Assembly (NCBI GenBank): GCA_016715195.1
Contig: JADKBB010000010.1
Span: 1-64,000 of the forward strand
From: Candidatus Villigracilis proximus
GTDB taxonomy: Bacteria > Chloroflexota > Anaerolineae > Anaerolineales > Villigracilaceae
Direction of reading: 5' to 3'
Length of the DNA stretch: 64,000 bases
Shown: piece after piece, positions 1-11,272 of the stretch
How positions within the stretch are numbered: position 1 is the stretch's first letter
Layout: each line of letters begins with the position of its first letter
Translations under genes and position numbers: made by a program
The notes under the pieces: generated by a model
What the model was told of the DNA's origin: nothing
The model's database searches: none
What the model saw: the letters and a program-made list of their open reading frames with translations, nothing else

Positions 1-2
1 CG

Positions 3-83
3 CGCCATTTTATGGCGTGGACAGCGCATCTCAAACTGGCTAAAGAACAAATTCGTCCACGCAAAAAGATGCGCAGAAAATAA
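3..83 (+). CDS. C-terminal end of an unidentified gene cut by the left edge
   Basis: An open frame runs from the window edge to a TAA at 81-83. It encodes 26 residues ending in a strongly basic tail (motif RPRKKMRRK). The composition looks like a natural protein C-terminus, and it sits just ahead of a methyltransferase on the same strand, so a two-gene plus-strand transcription unit is plausible. Nothing in the residues identifies a family, and the reading could be chance because it is so short. Confidence 0.3.
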   Translation, partial: RHFMAWTAHLKLAKEQIRPRKKMRRK

Positions 84-153
84 ATCAATCTTTATTTGCA
101 GACGTGAATTAACTGGAAAATCAGAAGTTGACAGAAACGATAAAAAAAGGCCG

Positions 154-833
154 ATGTTAATTTTAGGCAGCAATGCGCGGATACGACAAAGACATCCAGG
201 ATTTTCTGGGATACGCATGTCTACCGTAATCATGTTGACCGAAACTGGATCAGCGAAATTTTCCGAACTCTCCCCTGAAAAACGCAAAAGCCATGGACCT
301 GGGCGTGGAAAGCATTACCAGCAGATTATTGGCGTTGAAATTCCCAGCTATTGCGTGAAGCAATACAGACTGGGATCTACGCAACCCGTGGAAAACAGAA
401 GCAGAGACAATAGACTGATTGTTTGCACCGAATTGGTGGAACATCTTTCGACCCGATGAGCGAAATATTCAACGAGGGTTTTTATAAACTCTGGATTTAT
501 GGCGCTGCTGGGTGTGAGAGTTACAAGGCTCTTAAGCGCGCATTCTCTTCCTCACCACTCCAAACGCCGCCGCATCCATCATGAACGTTTCAATTAACCC
601 TGGAAGGGAATCCACCCTGGTTCTCGATAAGCATGTCCGTGAATATACAATGAATGAAGTAGTGCAACTGACAACAGAAGCCGGGTTTAAATTGTATGGA
701 ACAAGGATGTGCATTGTACGTCGGTTATGGCCTACTCGGATTTTTCTCCGATCTTCAGAATTTTATTAGAAAATGGTTTCTCCACGGATGGCCGTGGAGA
801 TGATCTGTTCGTAGTGGTCAGGAAACCGGGCTG
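154..833 (+). pseudogene. SAM-dependent methyltransferase, broken by several frameshifts
   Basis: Joining three frames gives a class I methyltransferase: RYDKDIQDFWDTHVYRNHVD near the start, a motif I-like MDLG, then DLIVCTELVEHLS (motif II region), LTTPNAASI (post-II) and HVREYTMNEVV, ending DDLFVVVRKPG with TGA at 831-833. The same landmarks occur in order in the intact methyltransferase at 17876-18733 (VATEVVEHLSD, ITTPNAASI, HVREYTLNDV, DDLFVLARKPG), so the two are paralogues. At least four indels break it. It probably modified a sugar in the glycan made by the neighbouring cluster. The start is uncertain. Whether the breaks are biological or sequencing indels cannot be told here. Confidence 0.6.
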
Positions 834-1837
834 ATCGGATATTTTTTTTGTCAGGTTGTTTTGTTTTGCTTAATTGCTTGATATCTTCCTTGACCATCAT
901 TTCAACCACTTCGCTGAATGTGACGCTTGGTTTCCAACCCAGCACATTATTGGCCTTGGACGGGTCAGAGATCAACAGGTCCACTTCAAGCCGGGCGGTA
1001 AAATTGGTGCGGGTCCTGGATTACATTCTGATAGTTTAGGATCTAAACAACCAAAAAAAAAAAAAAAGCGATCTCACAAAATTCTTCTTTAACCGAATGG
1101 GTTTCTCCGGTGCCGATCACATAATCTTCGGGAGTTTCGTGTTGAAGCATCATCCACATGGCGCGCACGTAATCACCAGCAAATCCCCAGTCACGCTGGG
1201 CATCGAGATTTCCCAATCGCAGTTCTTTTGCCCTGCCCAATTTGATCGCCGCCGCTGTGCGCGTGATCTTGCGTGTGACAAACTCCAACCCGCGGCGCGG
1301 ACTTTCGTGATTAAACAAAATTCCTGAGACAGAATATAGATCATAAGACTCACGGTAGTTGACCGTGATCCAATGTCCGTAGACTTTGGCAACCCCATAT
1401 GGGCTTCTGGGATAAAAAGGTGTGGTTTCGCGCTGCGGGACTTCAAGTACCTTTCCGAACATTTCACTGCTGGATGCCTGATAAAACCTGGCTTTAGGAT
1501 TTGTTTGACGGATCGCATCCAGCATACGCAAGACACCGATGGCGGTGACTTCGGCAGTCAGGACGGCTTGCTGCCACGAAGCAGGGACGAAGGACTGCGC
1601 GCCCAGATTATAAATTTCGTCCGGCTTGTAGGTTTCCAAAATGGAGACAAGGGAACTTTGGTCGTGCAGGTCGCCCTGAATCAGGGTCAGATCATCTTGA
1701 ATGTGGCTGATCCGCTCAAAGTTCATGGAGCTGGTGCGCCGCGACATCCCAATTACGGTGTATCCTTTTGAAAGTAGGAACTCTGCCAGGTAGGAGCCAT
1801 CCTGTCCTGTGAGTCCGGTAACGAGCGCTGTAGGCAT
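766..1837 (-). CDS. gmd: GDP-mannose 4,6-dehydratase, frameshifted
   Basis: Converts GDP-mannose to GDP-4-keto-6-deoxymannose, the precursor of fucose- and rhamnose-type sugars, in the cytoplasm. The N-terminal frame starts with a Rossmann motif (GLTGQDGSYL) and contains the SSSEMFG catalytic stretch and YGVAKVYGHW with the Tyr and Lys of the extended SDR family. It runs to GETHSVKEEF and is then broken at a run of 15 A (1053-1067). Reading resumes in other frames as DPHQFYRPAEVDLLISDPSKA, a typical GMD C-terminus. Total length of about 355 codons fits the family. The stop at 766 overlaps the opposing methyltransferase by 68 bp; a further indel in the A8 run near 850 could place the true stop earlier. 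Homopolymer errors are the simplest explanation. Confidence 0.85.
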
Positions 1838-1849
1838 GGTGTTTTATCC

Positions 1850-2225
1850 TTCTTTTGATTGATATGTTTCCCCCCGCATGGCAGGGTAGTGTGCAGATAT
1901 TTTACCTGTATTACGAGAATCTAGCTTAATACCCCCAATACCGGATTCAAAATTGGCTGTATCTGCCGGAGAGGATGCGATAATCGCGGATGGAGAGGTC
2001 GTCTTCTGGCGAAACATACAGCCTGAACTCCACATCGCGCAAGGGGGATGCAATTGAATATGGAATGACCAGAATGCCGTTTGGTTTTACGCAGTCCATG
2101 GCAAGGTTCGACTGGTGAATGAGACACTCTTGACCACGTTGGTAATATCCAGAAAGGCATGTTCCAGTTTGCTGAACTCGCCGCGCAGCACCAGAAGCCA
2201 GTCACCTGCCGGGTGCATTATGTAA
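1850..2225 (-). pseudogene. degraded coding remnant, family unknown
   Basis: Two minus-strand frames overlap here, and neither is continuous. Joined, they give stretches that look coded rather than random, for example DWLLVLRGEFSKLEHAFLD, then CVKPNGILVIPYSIASPLRD and EFRLYVSPEDDLSIRDYRI. I do not recognise the family. The remnant lies directly upstream of gmd on the same strand, so it was probably part of the same glycan operon. The stretch from 2226 to about 2440 shows nothing I can support. Confidence 0.35.
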
Positions 2226-2439
2226 GGTCCCATAATAGATACCCTGCCCTACCCGGTGGTATGGATGGTGCCTGCACTTAGACTGCCAACCTGGGTGAAT
2301 CTGATCAGGTGAGGCAGGCCGATTATAGATAATACAAAAATGACCTAGGTTCACTTTGCTGTTAATCAGGCTGAATATTTCCCCCAGGCAATGATAATGA
2401 CTTTCTTTCGCTTCAGTTTCGAGTTTTTTTTTATGGGGT

Positions 2440-3295
2440 GATAGATCTTATCTTTCAGGCTGCCGATTTGCTCATGGACAGGCCGAAAGCGCATGGTTCC
2501 CTGATCAAGCCAGCCACGTGTGCCATGCATGGGCGCTGTGTAAAATTTATTTTCCCAGCCCAGGGGACAAAGCTACTGTCTCCGCCAAAATCCTGCAGGA
2601 GTATTTGTTGTGATGGAGCAGGGTGGGGATAAGTGTTTCGGAATGCCCGACCCAGCCTTCGGTATGCGCTTTTTCAAGAAATTTCAGGGCGGCATTTGAA
2701 ATGCGGTAAAGCGGATGAAAACACCGCAGCCGCTTTTCAAGCGGGATCGTTTGGGTGGGATGGCCGATCTGCCAATGAGCCCAATCCGGTTCTTCGGCGT
2801 GACTGTGAATGTAGGAGGTGACGAAATCAGCATCCTGATCTTTGAATGCTTCAAAGAGGGTTGCCCATGACCCTGAAAAACGACAGTCATATTCGATCAC
2901 CCAATATCGGCGGTAGTGCGGGTGTTTTCTAAAAAACCAGAGGATTAAAAAGTGTGAATTCCCGGGGATGATGAAGGGGTGTGTGGAGGCGAAGCCGCAT
3001 TTCAGCAGGTCATCCAGTGCGCACTGTTCGAGGCGCTGACCGGGATGATCGAGTTTAAAATTACGATCCTCTCCCTGAAAAAGAAACCACGCGTCGCCAT
3101 ATGCGCGGCAGGCGGTTTCAATTTTATTGAATTTCTTCTATGAGGTCGGGTTGATGGGAATGTGTGCAAAAAGATAAATGCGTCTCGATTATATCCATGA
3201 TCCGATATTCTGCTCGCCAATAAATTTAACTGGTTCCATATGGGTTTGACATAAAAAAAATTATTAGACCCGCCCATACAGGCGCTGAAAAACAC
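2440..3295 (-). pseudogene. conserved hypothetical protein of glycan clusters, glycosyltransferase-like, frameshifted
   Basis: The longest open piece (2547-2900) contains WVIEYDCRFSGSWATLFEAF, then IPLEKRLRCFHPLYRISNAA and GWVGHSETLIPTLLHH. Extending upstream in another frame adds KIETACRAYGDAWFLFQGED and GNSHFLILWFFRKHPHY. The pattern of an EYD acidic site followed by conserved Arg and His blocks resembles nucleotide-sugar-dependent glycosyltransferases, but I cannot name the family with confidence. At least three indels break it. The start lies somewhere between 3180 and 3295. Its place between gmd and a membrane glycosyltransferase-like gene fits a role in glycan assembly. Confidence 0.5.
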
Positions 3296-3587
3296 CTTTA
3301 TATGTGGCCTTCCAAGGTCAGGAAATCTTTAACGTTCACGTTACATTGCCCTGATGCAGCCCCGGGAGTTCATGGTGCCAGCATTTTTCTACATTTGATC
3401 TCTTATAAAAATCTATTTTTTACCACGACCTCCAGAGGCTAGTCAAACCCGCCCTGGCGGACGGTGCAGGTGTTGTGGCTTAGTGGTTTATTACACCTTA
3501 CTTATACAAGAGGTCTACCCAAATTAATTATCTTCACTGATCTATCAAGGTTGATTATTCACTCTATAGAGCGTTAGAAACTTCCAG
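3296..3587. other. non-coding gap in the glycan cluster
   Basis: About 290 bp of AT-rich sequence between two minus-strand genes. I see no credible open frame, no strong hairpin with a T run, and no RNA gene. It could hold the promoter of the gene ending at 2440, but no clear -35/-10 pair stands out. Confidence 0.4.
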
Positions 3588-5128
3588 TCAAATTGACCTT
3601 GATCGAATTGGATAATAGGCTCCAGTCTTTGTAGAAAAATCAGGATCATCATAACCACCGCGTTTGGTGTAAAGAGTAAACATCGGCTCAAAATCAATTA
3701 CATAACCGATATCTTTTTTCCGTAGATAAACGGGCAGCTCATTTTTGATGGCGTAAGGATAGATATCATTATTAACCAAACCATCAAGGTTTATTATGTG
3801 ACCACCCCTCATATTAGCGCGATGATCCCTGCGTTCCATGCTCCGATTCGCTCATTCAACGGATTAGCATTTAAATACCTGCCTGCTGTGAGCATGATTT
3901 GCTGGTGCGGCCACACTCCATGCGTCTTGACAGGATATATCGAAAAAATATTCAACAGGATTGTAACAAGAGCAATTGCTGAAAAGACCCCTGAGTAATT
4001 TTTTCTTTGCGCGGATAATACTCCTGCAAATACCAAGCAACTCCAACGCTGATAATAAACAAAGGGATCTGTAAATTTGCGGTGTACCAGTTCTGAATCG
4101 AACCGCTATACTGATATAAAGCGATATAACCCGCCGAACAAAATACGGAGGCAACAAACAAAGTGAGGCCACGACGGTTCTTTCTGCTTCAACCACGAAA
4201 AACCCCAAAGAAACCTCAGAGTCATATTCGTGCTTGGAGCATGAAGCCCAAAAAGATAAGCGCTAATAAAATCAGGAATGGTGTTTGTAAATACCTCAGC
4301 GTGTTTTTAAAAAAAATATCAAATCCGAATACACGTGATATCAAATCCATATGAAATGGATTAAACTGAGACCAGAATAGCTTTATTTGTGCGCTTACCT
4401 GCAGAAAATTTCCTGTAAACCAATAGTTATGAAAAAAAACAAGTCCGACCCCCACGCTTGCGCCAAGCAACCCCGCGAGAGACGAGCGAACCATGGTGTT
4501 ATTTTTTCTAATGGAAGAATCAACCGTTGCGGCACTGGCCAGAAAAACAGCCAAGGGGAGCAAGCCCGAATCGGAACGCGCCAGACTTAGCAATCCCCCA
4601 ACAACAAATAAGATAATGGACGTTCCAGGTTCTTCTGCAGATTGATAGAAAGTAAAGCAATACACTACAGCCAGAGTAATAACAAGGGACCATTCAACAC
4701 CAGACACCGAATTAAACAAAAAACCTTGCGTGCTCAAAAAAAGAGCTGAGAACAAAAAAAGAAATAACCATTTTTGAAGCTCAAACTCTTGCCAAAGATA
4801 CACACCCACAAACACAGTTAGTGTTGCACTTTTAACCCAACATTGTACAGAACGAACGATCTAAAGCAGGTTGAAACACGCTGTATAGTAATGCAAGCAA
4901 ATATGCCAGTAAGGGATGAAAACCAGTGGTAATGCTAACACCCGAATCGAATGTCCATTGACCAAATTTTGCAAAATTCTTTGCCAGTTGAAGATAATAA
5001 TACATATCATCAGGCGCAAATTGCACCTGAATATTTTCGGGGCTAAAAAAAATCAACAGATCAAAGACAAGCAAATTAACAATCGTAAGCAGGCTGACTA
5101 TAGACCAAAAATAAAAAAATTTCTTCAT
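3588..5128 (-). CDS. GT39-like polytopic membrane protein, frameshifted
   Basis: Four consecutive minus-strand frames join into one protein of about 510 residues. It begins with a hydrophobic segment after MKKFFYFW, followed by a periplasmic loop with PDDMYYYLQLAKNFA and ITTGFHPL. Several membrane helices follow (including FLFLFSALFLSTQGFLF), with SLARSDSG in a loop. It ends GAWNAGII, then VVNLDGLVNND-like INLDGLVNNDIYPY and IGYVIDFEP. This N-terminal D and C-terminal NLDGLVN arrangement is common in GT39/ArnT-type lipid-linked glycosyltransferase relatives. It probably transfers a sugar from a polyprenyl phosphate on the outer face of the membrane. ATG at 5128 is preceded by GGAAG. Breaks lie near 3820, 4010, 4190 and 4820. 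Confidence 0.65.
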
Positions 5129-5216
5129 TTTAAACTTCCAATCCTTATTCCCCCCCTGCCTCACCTGACCTATTGAAGGAAATCAATATTTGAATATCAA
5201 ATATTGCACAAGCTGC

Positions 5217-7299
5217 TCATCCCCAAAGGGCTTTGCGGCGGGCTTTGTATTGTGCGCCTTTTTTTACAATGACGCGACGGTAGACTTCTTCTAGGCGGGC
5301 AGCCATGGTCTGGTAGTTATCACGCTCGTGGATGCGCGCACGGGCCGCGTTGCCCATGCGCAGGCGCAGCTCATCATCCTGCATCAGGCGAGCCAATGCG
5401 GCACCCAGCGCTTCCGGCTGATCGGGTGGAACCAACAGACCTTCAACGCCCTGTTCCACTACTTCAGGGATCCCACCGGTCAAACAGCCGACAACAGGTT
5501 TGCCATACTGCATGGCTTCCTGAAAATGAGGCCGAAAGACTCAAAGAGTGAGGGGGCAACGAAGAGATCACAAGACTTGATAATGAGCAAGCAGTTCATC
5601 CTGAGGAACCATACCATGAAAAATAACCCTATTTTAACCAGAGAGCGTTGTTATATCTTTTGGAATCCCTGCTTTAAAGGTTTCATTGTTAATTGCGGGA
5701 ATTTGGTCATTACCAACAATGTGACATTCCCAATCTGGAAAACGCTGCATAAGATCAGGCAGAGCCTCAAGCAAGGTATGAATTCCCTTGCGCCATTCCA
5801 AACGTCCTACAAAAAGTAACCGACGAGGACCTGATTGGTGAGAAGCGGCGGAAGAGTATTCAGGAGTAATCCCAAGCGGGGTTGGAGGTCATTATTAGTA
5901 TCCCATTTTTCGGTTTGAATAATCTGAGAGAGGGGAGTCACAAGCATAAGAGCAGTAGGATATATGTTTTCCCTTATGATAGCTACTGCTTCTTCATTCC
6001 AGTTTGAAGCATGAACAACATCAAACTCAATACCCTGTTTGAAAAGCTCTACAACTTTCTTCTCTACTGCAAGAGCATAGTTTAATGCTCCATTTACATT
6101 TGGATAATTATTAATCAGGCGATAATCAATGTAAGATCTGGATAAACCGTGAATAGTAAAATCTAAGTTCTCAAACCGGAAAGTAGTTTCATCTTTTACA
6201 AATAATATGAATTTCATGTCCACGTTCGTGCAATCCACGAGCCAAATCAAAGGTGTGTACCGCCTAATCCCCCCGTAGCCTGACTGGCTAGGAATAGTTT
6301 GAGTCAACAAAGCAATACAAAACTTCCTGTTTGGCTTATTAGTTACAAAAGGAAGATATGTTGGCCTTATATCACCAAACTTGTGAAGTTGACGATCTTG
6401 GAAGACGCCTTTCCACAGTCCATAAATTAGACCTTGAAGCCACTGTCCCTTTATTTTAAGTAATCTTATTAAGCTGATTTGTTTGTTTTTATAATATGCA
6501 TTGATTTCACTAACAAAACTTTTCTTAGGTGCATATCGTATTGTTTAAGAACTTAAAACAAGGTGGTCAGTTCCATTTTTCAATGCGTAGTATGTATCAC
6601 TGGCCGAAATCACATCCCAGTTCCGGTCATATATGTTATTTCTTCTTTCGGACGGAGCAGGAAAGTGACGAATGCCATTGTCTCGAAGATAGCCTATTTT
6701 AAAGCCGTGACGTGCTATTCGCATACAGACATCCGTATCATCATGATAGTATTTTATAAATTCGTCAAACCACCAATTTTATTAGCACCCTACGAATAAA
6801 AGCAGCATTCCCTCCGGGAGTCCGGCAGCTATCGACTTCGTCAGGGGCAACATCTGATAATGAGCCACCTTATATATTTGGAAACCATATCTTGTAGTTG
6901 CTCTCCCCGTCTAATTTAGAAAATCTGTATTTTTATGCCACACGCCGCCGCCAATTGCTGCAATAGATTTGTCTTTTCAAAGCTTTACAAATTGGTTAAC
7001 CCAGTCAGGTTTTATGGGAAGAGCATCATCATCAATAAATATTACAATATCCCGCAGCTCTTGCAATCCCTAAGTTTCGGGAATGGGATAGGTTTTAGAA
7101 GGGCAAGTCACAATCTTGATACGCCCCTTTATATTTTTTCAAGAATATTAGCGGTATGATCAGTGGACGGCGCATTAACTACGACAACTTCAAAATCAGT
7201 ACTTCTCAGATGTTCAAAACCACTTAACAAGCGCTCCAAGTAGGGGGCAGGATTATAGGTATTTATTATTATTGAACAAGTTAATGATGACATTTTCAT
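5217..7299 (-). CDS. GT2-GT4 fusion glycosyltransferase, frameshifted
   Basis: The N-terminal part (from ATG 7299; AAAGGG lies upstream) is a family 2 glycosyltransferase: CSIIINTYN, VVVVNAPSTDHT and FDDDALP, the DXD-type metal site. It continues without a stop in the decisive frame through RYAPKKSFVSEINAYY into the start of a family 4 domain (LLTQTIPSQSGYGGIRRYT). The GT4 part contains DVVHASNWNEE and ends with SLFESFGLIFQEAM (EX7E motif) and VGCLTGGIPEVVEQG. About seven indels break the gene. A single fused product is my inference; two adjacent genes remain possible. It would act in the cytoplasm, adding two sugars to the growing glycan. Confidence 0.6.
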
Positions 7300-7605
7300 T
7301 TTCCCTTTATTAAATTACCAAACTTAAAGTGTTTTACGATATTCACACTTCTATTTTTATACCATCTCCAGGTGAGCTGAAAACAAGTTTCGGACAAAGT
7401 AAATTCACCAATTAAACATATAGCCAGCAACAAACTCTGTGTAATATTCAAGGAAATCTCATTTCCGGCACATTTCAAACAAATATATTTTAACAAAACG
7501 CTTATTACTTATGGGATGGAGCACAATGAAAAAAACTTTGGAATCCACCGCAAACGATACTCAAAAAAATAATGAATACTGCCTTATATCTTTATTTTTA
7601 AAGTG
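7300..7605. other. AT-rich gap between glycan genes
   Basis: About 306 bp upstream of the GT2-GT4 gene and downstream of a methyltransferase, both on the minus strand. A 66-codon open frame here has no recognisable motif and AT-driven composition, so I do not call it. No convincing terminator is visible. The region may hold the promoter of the GT2-GT4 gene. Confidence 0.4.
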
Positions 7606-8898
7606 CTAGCCCTTTGCTACAATCTCCATCTCCGGGCATCCACCATTCATTCGATCAAGAACGATAGCCTCCACTTGGCTGAATCCCACCTCTCGTAAAA
7701 GATTCTCCAATGTCTCTGGTGTATACATAGCAAAGTGATCGTCACCCTCGTAATCCTGGGCGCCAAAAGTAATTTTTTTAAAAAGAGACAAGGTCATTTT
7801 TCCCGAGTTCATTTGGTTCAGCATGGCAGCCCAATTTGGGCAGATAATCCGTAACTGGCCATCTGGTTGCAACAAACTTCTCCAATAAGGCAAAATCACA
7901 ACTCGCGACTGATGTTCACGGAAATGTTCAATCAAATGAGCAGAGGATATCTCAAAAAGGCTACCTGGTTCATACGGGATTCTCCTAATATCTGCAACAA
8001 TATCTACATCCGGAAGTGGGCGCGAGTCAATATTAATATAGTCTGGAAGAGGTTTTTCTCCGCATCCTAAATTGATCTTGACACGTCCCTTCATATCAAA
8101 CAAACGCTGCGCATATTTTTTGGCATCCAAAATAAGTGGGTCAGGCAACTCTGCTTTTTCTGAGGATGGGCAGCTAAAGCTTCACGAACATCCATTGAAA
8201 GGGCTTGGTTTTTGCGTGACACAACATCAATCCAAGCAGACAAGCCTTGCATGTCCTGAATTACATTTTGCTGAAACTCACTATGTTGAACTACCATCTG
8301 TTCTAACTCACTATGTTGAACTACCATCTGCTCCAACTCCCTATGTTGAGTATCTAACCTCTCCGTATATTGAAGGAATTGTTTTTCCTGAGTCGCAGCG
8401 ATTTGTTCTAATTTATTTAGCAGGTTTTTATAGTCGTTGTCCAACAAACCGAGTTTTTCTCTCTGCAACAAATCCAAACCGGTAAGATCGTTGATCTGTA
8501 TTGTTTGCAATCTAGCATGTTCCCTCTCCGCATTTAATTGGTTTCAAGATCGTCTCAAGCAGGTTAAGGTTGAGTTCATTAAAGTAAGCCTGTTTGCGTC
8601 CAAATACTTTCACAATCAGGTTGTGTATAGTTTTAATAAATTTGCCAAGCGGGTTTCCGTTGATAACGTAATAAGGCGCGCGAGCATTTCGAATATTAAT
8701 TAACATCCCCATAAAATCAGGAGGAGAAGGCGGAGGCTGAAGGTGAAAAAGCTGTCTATCCTCGTTCAATTCAGGTGAATTATACAGTTGAGACCGTGAT
8801 TGAAGGTTTTGATCAATCTGTCGCAAGATTTCGTCCAACGCTTCTGTAGGCACCGAGAGTAAAACCGATTGTTTTAGTGATTTGTCTTTTGATGTCAT
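7606..8898 (-). CDS. methyltransferase with N-terminal glycan-cluster domain and coiled coil, frameshifted
   Basis: Three frames join into one protein of about 430 residues. The N-terminus (ATG 8898) has the block IRNARAPYYVINGNPLGK and FGRKQAYFNELNLNLLETI, also found in the gene at 11273-11820. Next comes a coiled coil with the decapeptide ELEQMVVQHS repeated, encoded by a 30-bp tandem repeat at 8281-8340. The C-terminal half is a class I methyltransferase: KINLGCGEKPLPDYINID (motif I), VDIVADI, HLIEHF and a late FAMYTPETLENLLREVGF. Coiled-coil plus methyltransferase proteins are common in O-antigen and capsule loci, where they cap or modify glycan chains. Breaks lie near 8515 and 8150. Calling the three parts one gene is inference. 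Confidence 0.65.
8281..8350 (-). repeat. 30-bp tandem repeat in the coiled coil
   Basis: Two full 30-bp units (8281-8310 and 8311-8340) differ at a few positions and are followed by the first bases of a third. Each encodes ten residues (ELEQMVVQHS or a close variant) in the coiled coil of the methyltransferase. The unit length keeps the frame, so copy number could vary without breaking the gene. Confidence 0.85.
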
Positions 8899-8933
8899 GG
8901 TAATAAAGATTTCCTTCCTAAAGTGATTATTTA

Positions 8934-11266
8934 TTAGTATAGACAGGGTAACATTAACTGCAACAGCGCTTCTTTTTTTACCATTTTGCAAATATCGGAC
9001 AGCCGCCTTCATACGCATTGCAGCCTCACGAACAGAGAAACGATTTAAATTAAGCCGCTGCGCTGCCAAAGTCCGCTCTTTTAATTGCGCATCAGTGAGC
9101 ATAAGCTGCATCAACTCAGCCACCTGCGCCGAATTCCAATCATACACCAACATTCCGCCCTGCCCCATTGTTTCAGGCACAGCGCTCGAAGCAAGAGCGA
9201 TCACCGGAATATCCAGCGCCATGGCTTCGATCAGCGGCATCCCAAAGCCTTCATGTTCTGAAGCGCTCAGGAAGATATGCGCGGAGCGGTAATAGGCATT
9301 CACAGCCTCATCTGCCACCTTGCCGGTAAAATGAATCTGATCACCCGAACGCAGAGAAAGGCGCAAACTCTCCAGCTCGGCGCGATACGCAGGGTCACCA
9401 TTATCATTGCCCACCAGCCATAAATGCGCGCGCGGATCAACCTCACGCTGGTAATGATCGAAAGCCTGCATCAACAGATCCTGACGTTTATTGCGCACCA
9501 CGCGGCCCACGAACAGAATATTCTTTTGGCCGGGCACATTCAACTGCGCCAGCGTGAGCGGGTCACAGGGCGCGTCTTGTATCTGCTTCACATCCACGAT
9601 CGGCGGAATGACAAGCGCGGGCTTGGGGCTGTGTAAATATTCAGCCAGACAATCAATATTGAATTGCGAATCACCGATCAACAGATCGAAACGGTTAACG
9701 ATCTGCGCCAGTTGAGCATAGCCCTGAGATGTGCCATGAAAATTGGGAGACTCTGCAGAGAAATAATGCGGCGGCGTAATGTTATGAAAATACAAAGCCT
9801 TGCGGCCCTGCACGATCGGCAGCATCCAGGTTGAATGACTGTAACCCCAGTAATGAAAGATCAGTCCGCAGGCCGGGTCGTTAAAAATCACATTTCTGGA
9901 TGAAGTAAAGTGACGCACTTTTTCATTGGCATAACGCGTCAGGATCGTGCGCGGCTGCCCCAGCGTTTCAAGCACATCCGCATTACGGATCGTGATCGTA
10001 CTGACCGCATCCCCTGCATCCAACGCTTCCATCACCTGATAAATTTTTGCAGAGCGCCGTGTCTTACGCGGACCTGAATGCAGCACCTCTTCATAAAAAC
10101 GCGCAGTCGTCCGGGCCATCTCTGCGGCAGTAAAAGCCTGCTCGAAGCGCTTCAGGCCTCTCTGTCCGGTCTCGATGCGCAGGGCGCGATCTTCCACCAG
10201 CCTGCCCACCGCAGCTTCAAACAGCGCACCGTCTTCCAAAGGCGTGATCAGCGCCCCATCCTGCTCTCCATTCGGGAAAATCTCTGTCGCCGCGCCCGCT
10301 TTAAAAGTCACCACCGGCACCCCGGCCCGCATGGCTTCCAGATAGATCAACCCAAATGATTCATATAAAGACGGAACCAGCTGCAGATCAGCCGCGGCAT
10401 AAAGTTCCATCAATTGTTTTTCACTGACATAATTATGGAAGTGGACCCGTTCCGCCAGCCCCGGAAACTGGTTCCTAAAAAACTGTGAATAACTCGCCCC
10501 GTCATGAGCCGTCTGCCACCCATCTGCCAGACTGTTATCACGCCCGGCAAAATGCACATGCAACTCAGGATAACGGCGCAAAAGATGCGGCAGTGTATCC
10601 ATTAAAAACGGCGTACCTTTGCGCTTTTCAAGACGCCCCACCACCAGCGCATTCACCAGTCTGCGATCTCTGATGCGCGGCGGATAGGCGATGCGCGGCA
10701 ATCCCAAATGGGCAATGCCCACAGGCGCATTCAACCGCAGCCCATAATCCTGCTTAACCTCCGCCAGAATACTGTTTGAATCTGCCAGAATGCCATCCGC
10801 CTGCTCCAGACACATTTTTTCAAGCGACAAGATCGCATGTTCTTCGGGGCTGGCGGGGCGGTTATAAAGTTTTAGCAATTGCCCCAATGTGGTTTGCAGC
10901 CAGGCCACAGTGGGCGCATTGCCAAAATGCTGGGTCACAAATCCCTGCCGCGCTCCACAGTGGATAATCCACGATATCAAAGGCCGTCCCGTTTGCCGCC
11001 TGCAAGACACCTGCATATAAAGCCTCACTGCGGGCCAGCATCGGGTTCAACCTTGGAAAGCGATCCGAGTAAACAGTCAACGGGTCCACAGCCAGCCGGT
11101 GAACATGCACACCGCGCTCAAGGCGGGTGCGCGAAAAAGCCGCGCTGGTAACCACATGCACTTCATGCCCCTGACGCGCCAGTTCCACCGCCAAGATTTG
11201 GCGCTGACGCGCAATCCCTTCCGTGTTATGCGGCGGGTAAAACATACTTAATAAGCAAATACGCAT
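8934..11266 (-). CDS. tandem GT4-GT4 glycosyltransferase, frameshifted
   Basis: The first GT4 domain begins ICLLSMFYPPHNTEGIARQR at ATG 11266 and, after a break near 10950, continues to VGRLEKRKGTPFL and SLYESFGLIYLEAMRAG (EX7E). The second domain starts near IYQVMEALDAGDAVS and has ILFVGRVVRNKRQDLL and SASEHEGFGMPLIEAMA. Two complete retaining GT-B units therefore sit in one polypeptide of about 775 residues. The frame reads without a stop into the downstream methyltransferase, but removing one A from the A7 run near 8990 gives a natural end (stop at 8934-8936), so I treat the two genes as separate. It probably adds two successive sugars. Confidence 0.8.
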
Positions 11267-11272
11267 AATGGA

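Noticed and set aside
7296..7496. Small minus-strand protein in the AT-rich gap
   Set aside because: No motif, no ribosome site and low-complexity AT composition.
8281..8350. Possible CRISPR-like array from the 30-bp repeats
   Set aside because: The units are directly adjacent with no spacers, and they code a decapeptide in a coiled coil.
8512..11028. A true fusion of GT4-GT4 with the methyltransferase N-terminus
   Set aside because: One base in an A7 run near 8990 gives a natural GT4 stop, and the methyltransferase has its own ATG, so read-through is more likely an indel.
10776..11151. Plus-strand open frames opposite the GT4-GT4 gene
   Set aside because: No family motifs, and they overlap conserved GT4 sequence on the other strand.
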